A DNA stretch of 40,249 nucleotides from Thermotogaceae bacterium (GTDB taxonomy: Bacteria; Thermotogota; Thermotogae; B21-G9; HyVt-16): positions 1 through 40,249 of the forward strand of contig JARRBB010000011.1 of the NCBI GenBank assembly GCA_029981435.1, in the 5' to 3' direction. Below are positions 7,697 through 15,522 of the stretch, in pieces. Each line of letters opens with the position of its first letter. Positions within the stretch are counted from its first letter, which is position 1. The notes beneath the pieces were generated by a model, which was not told the DNA's origin, searched no databases, and saw only the letters and a program-made list of their open reading frames with translations. Made by a program: the position numbers and the translations under genes.

Positions 7697-8372
7697 TTTT
7701 GATGGTTAAATTCTGAATGTAATCGATCTTTCTGTTGAATTTATCAACATCGGGGGTAACTGTTTCTTTTACAGTAGAAGGGTTGCCCCCGATTATTATT
7801 ATTTTGTCACCGAGAATGGCTGCTTCTTCAGGATCGTGGGTAACTATTAAAGCACTTTTTATTTCATTCTTCAAAAGTTCTTTCAAAAACTCTATAAGTG
7901 AAAACTTGGTTTTAAGATCAACCGATGAGAAAGGTTCATCCATGAGGATAAGCTCTGGCTCCGATGCTAATGCCCTTGCAAAGTTCAGTCTTTTCTTCAT
8001 TCCTCCACTGAGTTTTGATGGTTTTGTTTTTTCAAATTTTTCAATACCAACTATTTTGAGTATTCTTCTGGCCTTTGAAATATCTGGAACTCTCATAACG
8101 AAAAGAATATTCTGTATCACATTTTTCCAGGGAATCAATCTATCGTCCTGAAAGACATAGGCTATCTTTTCTGTTTTAAGTTTGACTTTCCCAGAAGTTG
8201 GTATCTCTATTCCTGAAATTATGTTCAATAAAGTTGTTTTTCCACAGCCTGATTGTCCACAAAGCACCACGGTTTCTCCAGATTTAACATTGAAACCGAT
8301 GTTTTTCAAAACTTCTAAAGAGCCAAAACTTTTAGAGACACTTTCTAATACGAGAATCTTTTCTCTATTGAT
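7671..8372 (-). CDS. ABC importer ATP-binding protein (NitT/TauT type)
   Basis: Drives uptake through the permease encoded just upstream. Walker A GQSGCGKTT, Q-loop YVFQDDRLIPW, signature LSGGMKKRL, Walker B LILMDEP and H-loop VTHDPEEA are all present. The first ATG/GTG/TTG in frame is a TTG at 8309, but the 15-20 codons before it encode the expected first strand and A-loop (VLESVSKSFGSLEV), up to a stop at 8385-8387. Between stop and TTG there is no standard start; an ATC at 8370-8372, eight bases after GAGGTG, is the best candidate and is used here. An ATT at 8355-8357 or a frameshift out of the permease are alternatives. It overlaps the permease by 28 bp and hydA by 26 bp. Confidence 0.8.
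   Translation of the reverse strand: MNREKILVLESVSKSFGSLEVLKNIGFNVKSGETVVLCGQSGCGKTTLLNIISGIEIPTSGKVKLKTEKIAYVFQDDRLIPWKNVIQNILFVMRVPDISKARRILKIVGIEKFEKTKPSKLSGGMKKRLNFARALASEPELILMDEPFSSVDLKTKFSLIEFLKELLKNEIKSALIVTHDPEEAAILGDKIIIIGGNPSTVKETVTPDVDKFNRKIDYIQNLTIKIKHLLQVL
7749..7806 (+). terminator. Candidate hydrogenase terminator inside the convergent ABC gene
   Basis: ATCGGGGGTAAC (7749-7760) pairs with GTTGCCCCCGAT (7782-7793) over 12 positions with one G-T wobble. A small inner stem ACTGT/ACAGT lies between the arms, and a T-rich stretch (TATTATTATTATTTT) follows. It begins 53 bp after the hydA stop. The tail is interrupted by A residues, so termination may be partial. Confidence 0.4.
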
Positions 8373-9064
8373 CTCAACAACACCTCACTCAATATTCCAA
8401 GAAACACTAATAATAATGTGTACGCAAAAACATCAACAGTCTCGAGCTTGCTTTTTGCCCATGATATCTCCACACCTATTCCTTTAGATCCCGCCATAAA
8501 CTCAGCAACAACAACGGATTTCCATAAAAGACCACTTGAAACAGAAACAGCCGAAACAATGAACGGCAACAAGGAGCCAAGATAAATATCTCTGAAGATT
8601 TTAATTTTTCTAACTTTGTAAACCTTTGCCATTTCGACAAGTTTTTTGTCGATATTGAGAACTCCTTCATAGACGTTCAAAGCTATTACCGGAAAAAGCG
8701 TTATGAAAACTATAACCACAGGTCCTTTGTTCCCAATTCCCCACCAGAGTATGGCAAGTGCGAGCCAGGAAACTATCGGCACGGACTGAACAATCGATAT
8801 CAAAGGTCTTAATAACTCATAGAATAATTGGTTCAATCCCATCACAAATCCAACTATGAAGCCAAAAAAAATAGCCAGTGCAAAACCTGCAAACGCTTTT
8901 AAAAAAGTGCTCAACAGGGGAGAAAACAACTCCCCTGTTGTTATGAGCTGAATCAATCTCACAATGGTTTTAAAGGGAGACGGTAAAAGCAGTTCAGAAT
9001 TCACCATCAAAGTTGCTATTTCCCATAAAATAAGCGCAATTAAAATCCCAAGTATCTTCTTCAA
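8345..9064 (-). CDS. ABC importer permease (NitT/TauT/SsuC type)
   Basis: 239 residues with about six hydrophobic segments. The EAA loop is recognisable at EMAKVYKVRKIKIFRDIYLGSLLPF (~135-160), the contact with the ATPase, and the SVPIVSWLALAILWWGIG stretch is typical of the SsuC/TauC family. It starts with ATG overlapping the binding-protein stop by 4 bp (ATGA), implying translational coupling. A terminator-like hairpin lies at about codons 41-54. The substrate class (aromatic/sulfonate/pyrimidine/riboflavin-like) cannot be decided. Confidence 0.85.
   Translation of the reverse strand: MKKILGILIALILWEIATLMVNSELLLPSPFKTIVRLIQLITTGELFSPLLSTFLKAFAGFALAIFFGFIVGFVMGLNQLFYELLRPLISIVQSVPIVSWLALAILWWGIGNKGPVVIVFITLFPVIALNVYEGVLNIDKKLVEMAKVYKVRKIKIFRDIYLGSLLPFIVSAVSVSSGLLWKSVVVAEFMAGSKGIGVEISWAKSKLETVDVFAYTLLLVFLGILSEVLLRSIEKRFSY
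8901..8940 (-). terminator. Intrinsic-terminator-shaped hairpin inside the permease gene
   Basis: On the minus strand: CAACAGGGGA (8940-8931), a 9-nt loop, TCCCCTGTTG (8921-8912), AGCAC, then six T (8906-8901). The 10-bp stem is perfect. Flanking GCTC/GAGC could extend it past a 4-nt bulge. It lies 120 bp after the binding-protein stop, so it would make binding-protein mRNA exceed permease/ATPase mRNA. Confidence 0.55.
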
Positions 9065-10008
9065 TCATCATCACCTAAGTAGAAAAAATCTTCATTAGGA
9101 ACCCCACCCACAGCTTCTGGATCTACTTTACTCAGTTCCTTGAAGTACAGTTCTATCTCATCTCTGCAATCTGCCGCATAAATAAACTCGAAATGTGAAT
9201 TTTTCAGCGCATCCTGTAGAACCTTAACAGGGAAATTGCCCATAACTTCTGAAACATATTCCGTTGCCTTGTTTTCATTTTCAAACAGCCAGTTTAAAGA
9301 TTTCTTGTAAGATTCTATGAAGTCCTTGAAAAGTTCGGGATTGTTTTCTAAAAATTCATTTCTTACGAATATCCCTGAAATGGGTATTCTTTCTTTTTTC
9401 AAACCCGTTTCTTTGGCCCATTCACTCTGAATGTCGATGAGTATTTTACTATCTTTTACCTTGAATAACGAAAGGCTTACGAAAGGCTCTGGCAAAAGCG
9501 CATAATTTATTTTTCCTGAAGACAGCAACGCTACAATTTCTGGATTATTGGCGTACTTTACAAAAACATCTTTACCAATTTCCAAACCATATTTCTTGAA
9601 AAAGTATCTCATTATCACATCGCCCGTTTGTCCCGGACCAAAAGGTGTATATACTTCTTTTCCCTTTAAATCTTTTAGACTTTTAATATCATCGGATGTG
9701 CCAACAAGATAAAAAGCCTTCCAGGTCGACACTGCAACAAGTTTCAGTGGAACTTTTTTATTGTAAAGAGTCGCTCCGAGTGATACAGGTAAAAGCGCCA
9801 AATCTGCCTGTCCGCTTACAAGCATTGCTATCGCTTCGTCAGGGGTTTTCCATATTTTTAGTTCAAAATCATTCGTCGGTTTTATTTCACCGGAAAAAAG
9901 CCCAGCTGCTGGTAATAAAGTGGGACCTGCTGGATTTATAAACACACCTTTTGAAAAAGTAATGATACTTAAGATAATCAACAAAAATGTTATTACAAAT
10001 TTTTTCAT
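9061..10008 (-). CDS. ABC importer substrate-binding protein (NMT1/THI5-like)
   Basis: 315 residues. An N-terminal signal peptide (MKKFVITFLLIILSIITFSKG) without a lipobox cysteine suggests a secreted periplasmic protein. The mature part has the NMT1/SsuA-like arrangement: APPxx-like start (INPAGPTLLPAAGLFSG), KTPDEAIAMLVSGQADLALLP, YTPFGPGQTGDVIMRYF and ALLPEPFVSL. Such proteins bind small aromatic or sulfonate molecules, pyrimidines or flavins; the ligand is not identifiable. The true start is the ATG at 10006-10008 behind a near-perfect AGGAGGTGAT; the in-frame GTG at 10015 is part of that ribosome site. It is the first gene of the three-gene operon, with two overlapping TATAAT-like boxes just upstream. 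Confidence 0.85.
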   Translation of the reverse strand: MKKFVITFLLIILSIITFSKGVFINPAGPTLLPAAGLFSGEIKPTNDFELKIWKTPDEAIAMLVSGQADLALLPVSLGATLYNKKVPLKLVAVSTWKAFYLVGTSDDIKSLKDLKGKEVYTPFGPGQTGDVIMRYFFKKYGLEIGKDVFVKYANNPEIVALLSSGKINYALLPEPFVSLSLFKVKDSKILIDIQSEWAKETGLKKERIPISGIFVRNEFLENNPELFKDFIESYKKSLNWLFENENKATEYVSEVMGNFPVKVLQDALKNSHFEFIYAADCRDEIELYFKELSKVDPEAVGGVPNEDFFYLGDDD

Positions 10009-10076
10009 ATAAATCACCTCCTGAATTATATTATACTAGTAAAAAATAGTTTTTACATCGAATCAAAGTGTTCTTA

Positions 10077-10085
10077 TGGTATAAT
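10077..10085 (+). promoter_or_regulatory. Extended -10 promoter of the peptide-type ABC operon
   Basis: TGGTATAAT: TG (10077-10078), one base, TATAAT (10080-10085), 38 bp before the binding-protein start. No convincing -35 at 16-18 bp; TTTACA (10052) is too far. Extended -10 boxes recur in this window (127, 28193, 30056, 34764). Confidence 0.5.
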
Positions 10086-10123
10086 AAATACAAATCCTTT
10101 TAGAAAGAGGGGGTGCGTTTTTT

Positions 10124-11632
10124 ATGAGGAAAATTTTTGGTATTTTTATGGTTTTACTGCTATTTGTTTTTACTGTTTCGTTGATGGGATCTACAGTCAG
10201 AGTTTTGATTCCAATGGATCCAAAAACTCTTTACCCTGCAGATATGAGTGATAATCCATCTGAAGAAATCTGTCGACACATATACGATGGACTTGTTGAA
10301 TTTGATGAAAATTCAAACATCCATCCAGCTCTTGCTAAAAGCTGGGAGCTTTCAGAAGATGGAACGGTTTACACGTTTCATCTCGTTGAAGGAGTGAAGT
10401 TCCACGATGGAACACCATTCAATGCAGAAGCTGTAAAGGTTAATTTTGATAAGATTCTTGCCGGTGGTTTAAGAAGATCATCACTTTTTAAACCAATCGT
10501 GAAAGAAGTAAGAGTGGTAGATGAATACACAGTCCAATTTGTACTCTATGAACCATTTGGTCCATTCCTGAATCACCTTGCACACGGAGCAGGTTTGATG
10601 GTTTCACCCAAGGTTCTTGAAGAGTATCCAAAGGATGAAGTATGGAAGCATCCAGTTGGTACTGGTCCGTTCAAGTTCGTGGAATGGATAAAGGGTGACC
10701 ACATAAAGCTTGTTGCTAACGAAGATTACTGGAAAGGTAAGCCACAGATAGATGAAATAGTTTTCAAAATAGTACCTGAAGATGAAACGCGCGTTCTGAT
10801 GCTCGAATCGGGCGATGCAGAAGTTATAGAAAGAGTACCACCAATTCACGTACCGAGACTTCAGAAATCCAAAAACGTTGATGTAATAATATGGCCAAGT
10901 TTGACAGTTAGATTCGTAGCTATGAACACTACAAAACCGCCTTTCAACGACAAAAGAGTTAGACAGGCTATAGCATACGCAATAAACAAAGATGCTATCT
11001 GTAAAGCACTGTTCAGAGGATACGCAAAACCTGCAGATTCAGTTATTGCTCCGCTCGTCAATGGATACTATTCAACAGGTCTTTATCCTTACGATCCTGA
11101 AAAGGCAAAAGAACTTCTCAAAGAAGCAGGATATCCAAATGGTTTCGAAACAAATCTCTACGTAGCCCCAACTTATCATGATGTCGGAGTTGCGATTCAA
11201 GGACAACTTAAAATGGTTGGCATAGATGCAAAAGTGGTAACACTCGAATGGGGAACGTTCCTCGATGCCATATACACAGACCCAGAACAGGCAGAATGGC
11301 AAATGTTCATAGTTGGATGGAGTCCATCAACTGCTGATGCTGACTGGGTGGTAAGACCTTTGTTCTTCTCAGAAAACAGAGTACCAAAGGGTGATAACCA
11401 TACAGGATATTCAAGCCCAGTAGCTGATGAACTGATACTCGCACAGATGCATGAAACTAACCCTGAAAAGAGAAAGGAATTTTTGAAAGAACTTCAACAG
11501 GTTCTGATGGATGATGCACCATGGGCACCGATTTACGTGCAGGACCAGTTAGTTGCAAAGACCTCCAAACTTGAAAACGTGAAGGTCCTTCCAATAGGTG
11601 TTGTAATAGTCAAATATGCGTATTTCAAATAA
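10124..11632 (+). CDS. Peptide/nickel-type ABC substrate-binding protein (DppA/OppA family)
   Basis: 502 residues with a signal peptide (MRKIFGIFMVLLLFVFTVSLMG) and no lipobox Cys. SBP family 5 features: EICRHIYDGLVEFDEN near residue 45, LAKSWELSEDGTVYTFHL (~70-90), VKFHDGTPFNAEAVKVNFD, VGTGPFKFVEW (~180) and DKRVRQAIAYAINKDAI (~275). Captures oligopeptides or, as in several Thermotoga homologues, oligosaccharides. No glycosidase is nearby, so peptides are a little more likely. It starts at ATG 10124 behind AGAGGGGGTG. A GC-rich hairpin (11659-11682) separates it from its permeases. Confidence 0.9.
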   Translation: MRKIFGIFMVLLLFVFTVSLMGSTVRVLIPMDPKTLYPADMSDNPSEEICRHIYDGLVEFDENSNIHPALAKSWELSEDGTVYTFHLVEGVKFHDGTPFNAEAVKVNFDKILAGGLRRSSLFKPIVKEVRVVDEYTVQFVLYEPFGPFLNHLAHGAGLMVSPKVLEEYPKDEVWKHPVGTGPFKFVEWIKGDHIKLVANEDYWKGKPQIDEIVFKIVPEDETRVLMLESGDAEVIERVPPIHVPRLQKSKNVDVIIWPSLTVRFVAMNTTKPPFNDKRVRQAIAYAINKDAICKALFRGYAKPADSVIAPLVNGYYSTGLYPYDPEKAKELLKEAGYPNGFETNLYVAPTYHDVGVAIQGQLKMVGIDAKVVTLEWGTFLDAIYTDPEQAEWQMFIVGWSPSTADADWVVRPLFFSENRVPKGDNHTGYSSPVADELILAQMHETNPEKRKEFLKELQQVLMDDAPWAPIYVQDQLVAKTSKLENVKVLPIGVVIVKYAYFK

Positions 11633-11658
11633 TATGAACAATTAATACTCGCAATCCG

Positions 11659-11682
11659 ATGGGGGGCTCGTCCCCCCATTTT
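11659..11682 (+). terminator. Intercistronic GC hairpin after the binding-protein gene
   Basis: ATGGGGGG-CTCGT-CCCCCCAT: perfect 8-bp stem with six G-C pairs, followed by only four T. It likely acts as a partial terminator and/or 3' stabiliser, giving excess binding protein over permeases, as is common in ABC operons. Confidence 0.6.
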
Positions 11683-11718
11683 GATAATCTTGAACCTTTT
11701 GAACGGAGGTTAGATTGG

Positions 11719-12636
11719 ATGAAAAATCTTTTGATAAGAAGATTGTTACTCGCAATACCGATTTTGTTTGGAGTTTCAGTTTTGAGTTTTCTTCTTCTTC
11801 ATCTTATACCCGGAGATCCCGCAAGAATAATAGCAGGTATAGGTGCTTCCCCTGAAGATGTGGAAGTCATAAGAAAAGAGTTCAATCTTGATGCCCCTCT
11901 CTACGTTCAATATATTAGTTTCATAACAGGTCTGTTCAATGGTAATTTGAAATCAATAAACACGCAGGATGCTGTCATAAAAGAGATAGTACCGCGCTTC
12001 ATCAATACTTTTCAGCTTTCTCTTTTCAGTATCTTCGTGTCTTCACTCATAGGGATAACTTTTGGAATAATTGCAGCAGTTAAGAGAAACACTTGGATCG
12101 ATAATTTAGTAATGGGTTTTTCGCTTTTTGGTATATCAATGCCAATATTCTGGCTTGGTATCATTTTGATGCTGATTTTTTCTTTGTATTTAGACATTCT
12201 TCCACCCGGTGGAAAAGGTGGCTTGCAGCATTTGATATTACCTGGTATAACACTTGGAATAGCTTCCGCAGCCATAGTTGCTCGTATGACACGCGCAAGT
12301 ATGCTTCAAGTTTTGAATCAGGATTACATAAGAACGGCTCTATCAACAGGATTGCCCAAAAGAAAAGTTATAGTGAAATATGCTTTAAAAAATGCACTTA
12401 TCCCTGTTGTTACAGTGGTTGGCTTGCAATTTGGTTACATGCTGGGTGGTGCCGTTTTAACCGAAAGTGTTTTTGGGTGGCCCGGACTTGGAAGACTGAT
12501 AGTCGATTCTATATTCACCAGGGATTATCCAGTTGTTCAATCGGGAATTCTTTTGATAGCGTTTGTTTTCGTTCTTGTCAATCTTGGGGTGGACCTTCTG
12601 TATGCGGTTTTGGATCCAAGAATAAGAAGAAGATAA
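11719..12636 (+). CDS. dppB: Peptide-type ABC permease, DppB family
   Basis: 305 residues, about six membrane segments. Family signatures: N-terminal IRRLLLAIPILFGVSVLSFLLLHLIPGDPA and the EAA loop DYIRTALSTGLPKRKVIVKYALKNALIP (~205-235), followed by GWPGLGRLIVDSIFTRDYPVVQ. Forms the channel with the next gene's product. I chose ATG 11719, ten bases after CGGAGG; the longer frame to 11659 would run through the hairpin. The gene ends 15 bp before dppC. Confidence 0.92.
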   Translation: MKNLLIRRLLLAIPILFGVSVLSFLLLHLIPGDPARIIAGIGASPEDVEVIRKEFNLDAPLYVQYISFITGLFNGNLKSINTQDAVIKEIVPRFINTFQLSLFSIFVSSLIGITFGIIAAVKRNTWIDNLVMGFSLFGISMPIFWLGIILMLIFSLYLDILPPGGKGGLQHLILPGITLGIASAAIVARMTRASMLQVLNQDYIRTALSTGLPKRKVIVKYALKNALIPVVTVVGLQFGYMLGGAVLTESVFGWPGLGRLIVDSIFTRDYPVVQSGILLIAFVFVLVNLGVDLLYAVLDPRIRRR

Positions 12637-12651
12637 ACAGGGGTGATTGAT

Positions 12652-13506
12652 TTGCCGAAAAGACAGGAAAGCTTTTGGGTTGTCTGGAGAAGGATAAGAA
12701 AAAACAAAATGGCAGCCTTGGGTGCATTCATAGTTGTCGCTATAGTTGTAATAGGAATTTTAGCTCCTTTTATATCACCTTATGATCCAAATGCTCAAGA
12801 TCTTTACAGCAGTCTCGAAGGTCCCAGTTTGAAACATCCCTTTGGTGTCGATCTGTACGGAAGAGATATACTCAGCCGTGTTATATGGGGTGCAAGAATC
12901 TCTTTGAGTATATCTTTTACCGCTGTCCTTATTTCTGGAATTCTTGGGATAATGCTTGGAGCGATCGCTGGATATTTCGAAGGCATAGTTGATGAAATAA
13001 TAATGAGGGCATTCGATATGTTGTTATCGTTTCCAGATATACTCCTTGCAATTGCAATTGTTGCGATTCTGGGTCCCGGAAAAATGAATTTAATTCTCGC
13101 GTTGACAATATATTCACTTCCACAGTTTGCGAGAATAACCCGCGGGAGTGTTATTTCTGAAAAAAACAACGAGTATGTTGATGCTGCCCGATTGGTCGGT
13201 GAAAACAATATCAACATACTCTTCAGATATATACTTCCAAACTGTATTTCTCCGATAATTGTTCAAGGTACCATGAGAATGGCAACGGCCATTCTTGTTA
13301 TCTCGGGTCTGGGATTTCTTGGTCTTGGAATACAGCCCCCAACACCGGAATGGGGAACTGACCTGAGTGTTGCGCGAACATATTTAAGGGTTGCACCTCA
13401 CATGGGTATCTTTCCAGGACTTGCAATATTCATAACTGTTATGGGTTTCAATTTCTTTGGTGATGGTCTAAACGATGCTCTCAACCCAAGACTAAAGGAT
13501 AGGTGA
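12652..13506 (+). CDS. dppC: Peptide-type ABC permease, DppC family
   Basis: 284 residues. N-terminal cytoplasmic RRIRKNKMAALGAFIVV and the LAPFISPYDPNAQD segment are typical of DppC/OppC; the periplasmic LGVDLYGRDILSRVIWGAR follows as LKHPFGVDLYGRDIL. The EAA loop is EYVDAARLVGENNINILFRYILPN (~180-205). The GTG at 12643 is inside the AGGGGTGA ribosome site, so the TTG at 12652 is the better start. Pairs with DppB. Confidence 0.92.
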   Translation: MPKRQESFWVVWRRIRKNKMAALGAFIVVAIVVIGILAPFISPYDPNAQDLYSSLEGPSLKHPFGVDLYGRDILSRVIWGARISLSISFTAVLISGILGIMLGAIAGYFEGIVDEIIMRAFDMLLSFPDILLAIAIVAILGPGKMNLILALTIYSLPQFARITRGSVISEKNNEYVDAARLVGENNINILFRYILPNCISPIIVQGTMRMATAILVISGLGFLGLGIQPPTPEWGTDLSVARTYLRVAPHMGIFPGLAIFITVMGFNFFGDGLNDALNPRLKDR

Positions 13507-13512
13507 TGTTGC

Positions 13513-14502
13513 GTGAACAACGATGAAAAAATTTTAGAAATAAAAAATCTTAAAGTTTATTTTGACACAGAGGAAGGCACAGTAAAGGCACTTGAAAATG
13601 TTAACCTTTTTCTGAAGCGCTCTGAAATACTTGGAGTAATAGGTGAAACTGGTTCAGGAAAATCAGTAACTGCATACACCATAACCCGTCTTTTACCACA
13701 ACCACCTGGAAGAATATTGAATGGAAAGGTCCTGTTCAACGGGGAAGATTTACTGCAAAAAAGCGAAGATGAAATGCTTAACATAAGAGGCAGACAAATT
13801 TCTATGATATTTCAGGAACCAATGACCGCTCTGAATCCGGTGTTCACGGTACAAGAGCAGATGACTGATGTCATATCTCATCATGAAAAAATATCAAAAA
13901 AGCAGGCAATTCCAAAGGCAATAAGAGCACTTGAGCTCGTTAAAATTCCAGACCCTGAACTTGTTATGAAAAAATATCCTCATGAACTTTCAGGTGGAAT
14001 GAGGCAAAGAGTTATGATTGCACTTGCATTATCTTGTGAACCAGAACTGCTTATTGCAGATGAACCAACCACGGCACTTGATGTTACAGTACAGGCTCAA
14101 ATTCTTGCATTGATACTCGAGATGAGAGAAAGGCTCGGCCTGAGCGTTATACTCATAACCCATAATTTTGGTATAGTAGCTGAAATATGTGATTCAGTAG
14201 CAGTTATGTACGCAGGAAACATAGTGGAGTTCTCTTCCATTTTCAATGTCTTTGAAAATCCTTTACATCCTTATACCGACGGACTTTTAAAGGCTATTCC
14301 TCCATTGGATGAAGATGTTGAGAATTTGAACGTGATACCTGGTGTTGTTCCAAACCTCATAAGCCCACCATCAGGTTGTAGATTTCATCCAAGGTGTTAC
14401 AGAAAACTCGATGTGTGTGAAAAAGAGATACCAGAACTGATAGAACTATCGCCGGGACATTTTGTTGCATGCCATAATCCATTGGGAGGTGGTAGTAAAT
14501 GA
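13513..14502 (+). CDS. dppD: Peptide-type ABC ATPase, DppD family
   Basis: 329 residues. Walker A GETGSGKS (~36-43), signature LSGGMRQRVMIALAL, Walker B LLIADEPTTALD, H-loop ILITHNFGIVAEICD. The C-terminal oligopeptide-transporter domain has HPRCYRKLDVCEKEIPEL; the family's cysteines (CRFHPRC...C...C), which in some members bind a [4Fe-4S] cluster, are present. GTG start at 13513 after AGGTGAT. Overlaps dppF by 4 bp (ATGA). Confidence 0.93.
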   Translation: MNNDEKILEIKNLKVYFDTEEGTVKALENVNLFLKRSEILGVIGETGSGKSVTAYTITRLLPQPPGRILNGKVLFNGEDLLQKSEDEMLNIRGRQISMIFQEPMTALNPVFTVQEQMTDVISHHEKISKKQAIPKAIRALELVKIPDPELVMKKYPHELSGGMRQRVMIALALSCEPELLIADEPTTALDVTVQAQILALILEMRERLGLSVILITHNFGIVAEICDSVAVMYAGNIVEFSSIFNVFENPLHPYTDGLLKAIPPLDEDVENLNVIPGVVPNLISPPSGCRFHPRCYRKLDVCEKEIPELIELSPGHFVACHNPLGGGSK

Positions 14503-15470
14503 AGCAAGAAATCCCTCTACTGAAGGTGGAAAACCTTTTGAAAGAGTTCAGTGTTGTAAAAGGATTTTGGGCAAAAAAAGCCAGGATAAAAGCTGTGAAT
14601 AATATATCTTTCAGTATAGATGAAGGTGAAGCGGTCGGACTGGTCGGAGAATCTGGTTGTGGAAAAACCACAACAGGTAGGATGCTTGTTAAGCTTTTGG
14701 AACCAACTGCTGGAAAAATATTTTTTTCAGGTGAAGACATTTCTAACCTTAAGGGAAGCAAATTGAAGACTATCAGAAGAGAAATACAGATGGTTTTTCA
14801 GGATCCCTTTTCTTCTCTCAATCCCAGAATGACTGTTTACGATATACTGAAAAGGCCTCTGGAAATTTTCAAAGTAGCTAAAGGTTCTGATGAAAAGAAG
14901 CAAATAGCGTTGGAAATACTTCAAGATGTGGGATTGAAACCAGAACATTTGACGAGATACCCCCACGAATTCTCAGGTGGGCAACGGCAGAGAATAGCTA
15001 TTGCGCGAGCGTTGATTTTGAAACCAAGATTCATAGTCCTCGATGAACCAACGAGTGCTCTCGATGTATCTGTTCAGGCACAGATACTGAATCTTTTGAA
15101 AAATCTCAGAAAAGAACATTCCTTGACATATCTTTTGATATCGCACGATTTGAGTGTTGTTAGATTTTTAGCAAACAGGATAATGGTAATGTACATGGGG
15201 AAATTAGTTGAGGTCGCTTCAACATCCGAATTGTTTCGTGAACCCCTTCACCCCTATACAAGACTTTTAATGGGTTCTATCCCTAATCCAAATCCACGTC
15301 ACAGGAAAAAATTAAAAATGATAGAGGGTGATATTCCCAGCCTGCTCAATCCTCCACCAGGATGTTTTTTTGCACCAAGATGTCCTTTGAAAACCTCAGA
15401 ATGTGATAAAGCTTTCCCAGAATTGAGAGAAGTTAAAGAAGGGCATCTTGCAGCATGTTTCAAAATTTGA
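14499..15470 (+). CDS. dppF: Peptide-type ABC ATPase, DppF/OppF family
   Basis: 323 residues, partner of the preceding ATPase. Walker A GESGCGKTT (~49-57), signature FSGGQRQRIAIARAL, Walker B FIVLDEPTSALD, H-loop LLISHDLSVVRFLA. C-terminal CFFAPRCPLKTSECDKAFPEL again holds the cysteine set. Translationally coupled to dppD by the ATGA overlap. It is the last gene of the operon; an imperfect TTTCAAAATTTGAAA repeat covers its stop but no T-run follows. Confidence 0.93.
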   Translation: MKQEIPLLKVENLLKEFSVVKGFWAKKARIKAVNNISFSIDEGEAVGLVGESGCGKTTTGRMLVKLLEPTAGKIFFSGEDISNLKGSKLKTIRREIQMVFQDPFSSLNPRMTVYDILKRPLEIFKVAKGSDEKKQIALEILQDVGLKPEHLTRYPHEFSGGQRQRIAIARALILKPRFIVLDEPTSALDVSVQAQILNLLKNLRKEHSLTYLLISHDLSVVRFLANRIMVMYMGKLVEVASTSELFREPLHPYTRLLMGSIPNPNPRHRKKLKMIEGDIPSLLNPPPGCFFAPRCPLKTSECDKAFPELREVKEGHLAACFKI

Positions 15471-15489
15471 AATTCTATGTGAAATACTG

Positions 15490-15498
15490 TGATAAAAT
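15490..15498 (+). promoter_or_regulatory. Possible extended -10 of argS
   Basis: TGATAAAAT 25 bp before the argS start. A TTGAAA lies at 15467-15472 but the spacing (20 bp) is too long for a standard pair. Weak but plausible, because argS begins a new functional block. Confidence 0.3.
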
Positions 15499-15522
15499 CA
15501 AAGAAAAAAGGCGGGATTTCGC

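Noticed and set aside
12200-12214. TTCCACC-C-GGTGGAA palindrome in dppB
   Set aside because: 7-bp arms with a one-base centre are expected a few times by chance in 40 kb; it encodes ordinary Pro/Gly codons and no T-run follows.
12804-13217. 137-codon open frame antisense to dppC
   Set aside because: Shadow of a clearly conserved membrane protein gene; composition follows from the complementary frame.
15458-15472. TTTCAAAATTTGAAA repeat at the end of dppF as a terminator
   Set aside because: All A-T except two pairs, no loop to speak of and no T-run; too weak in a thermophile.
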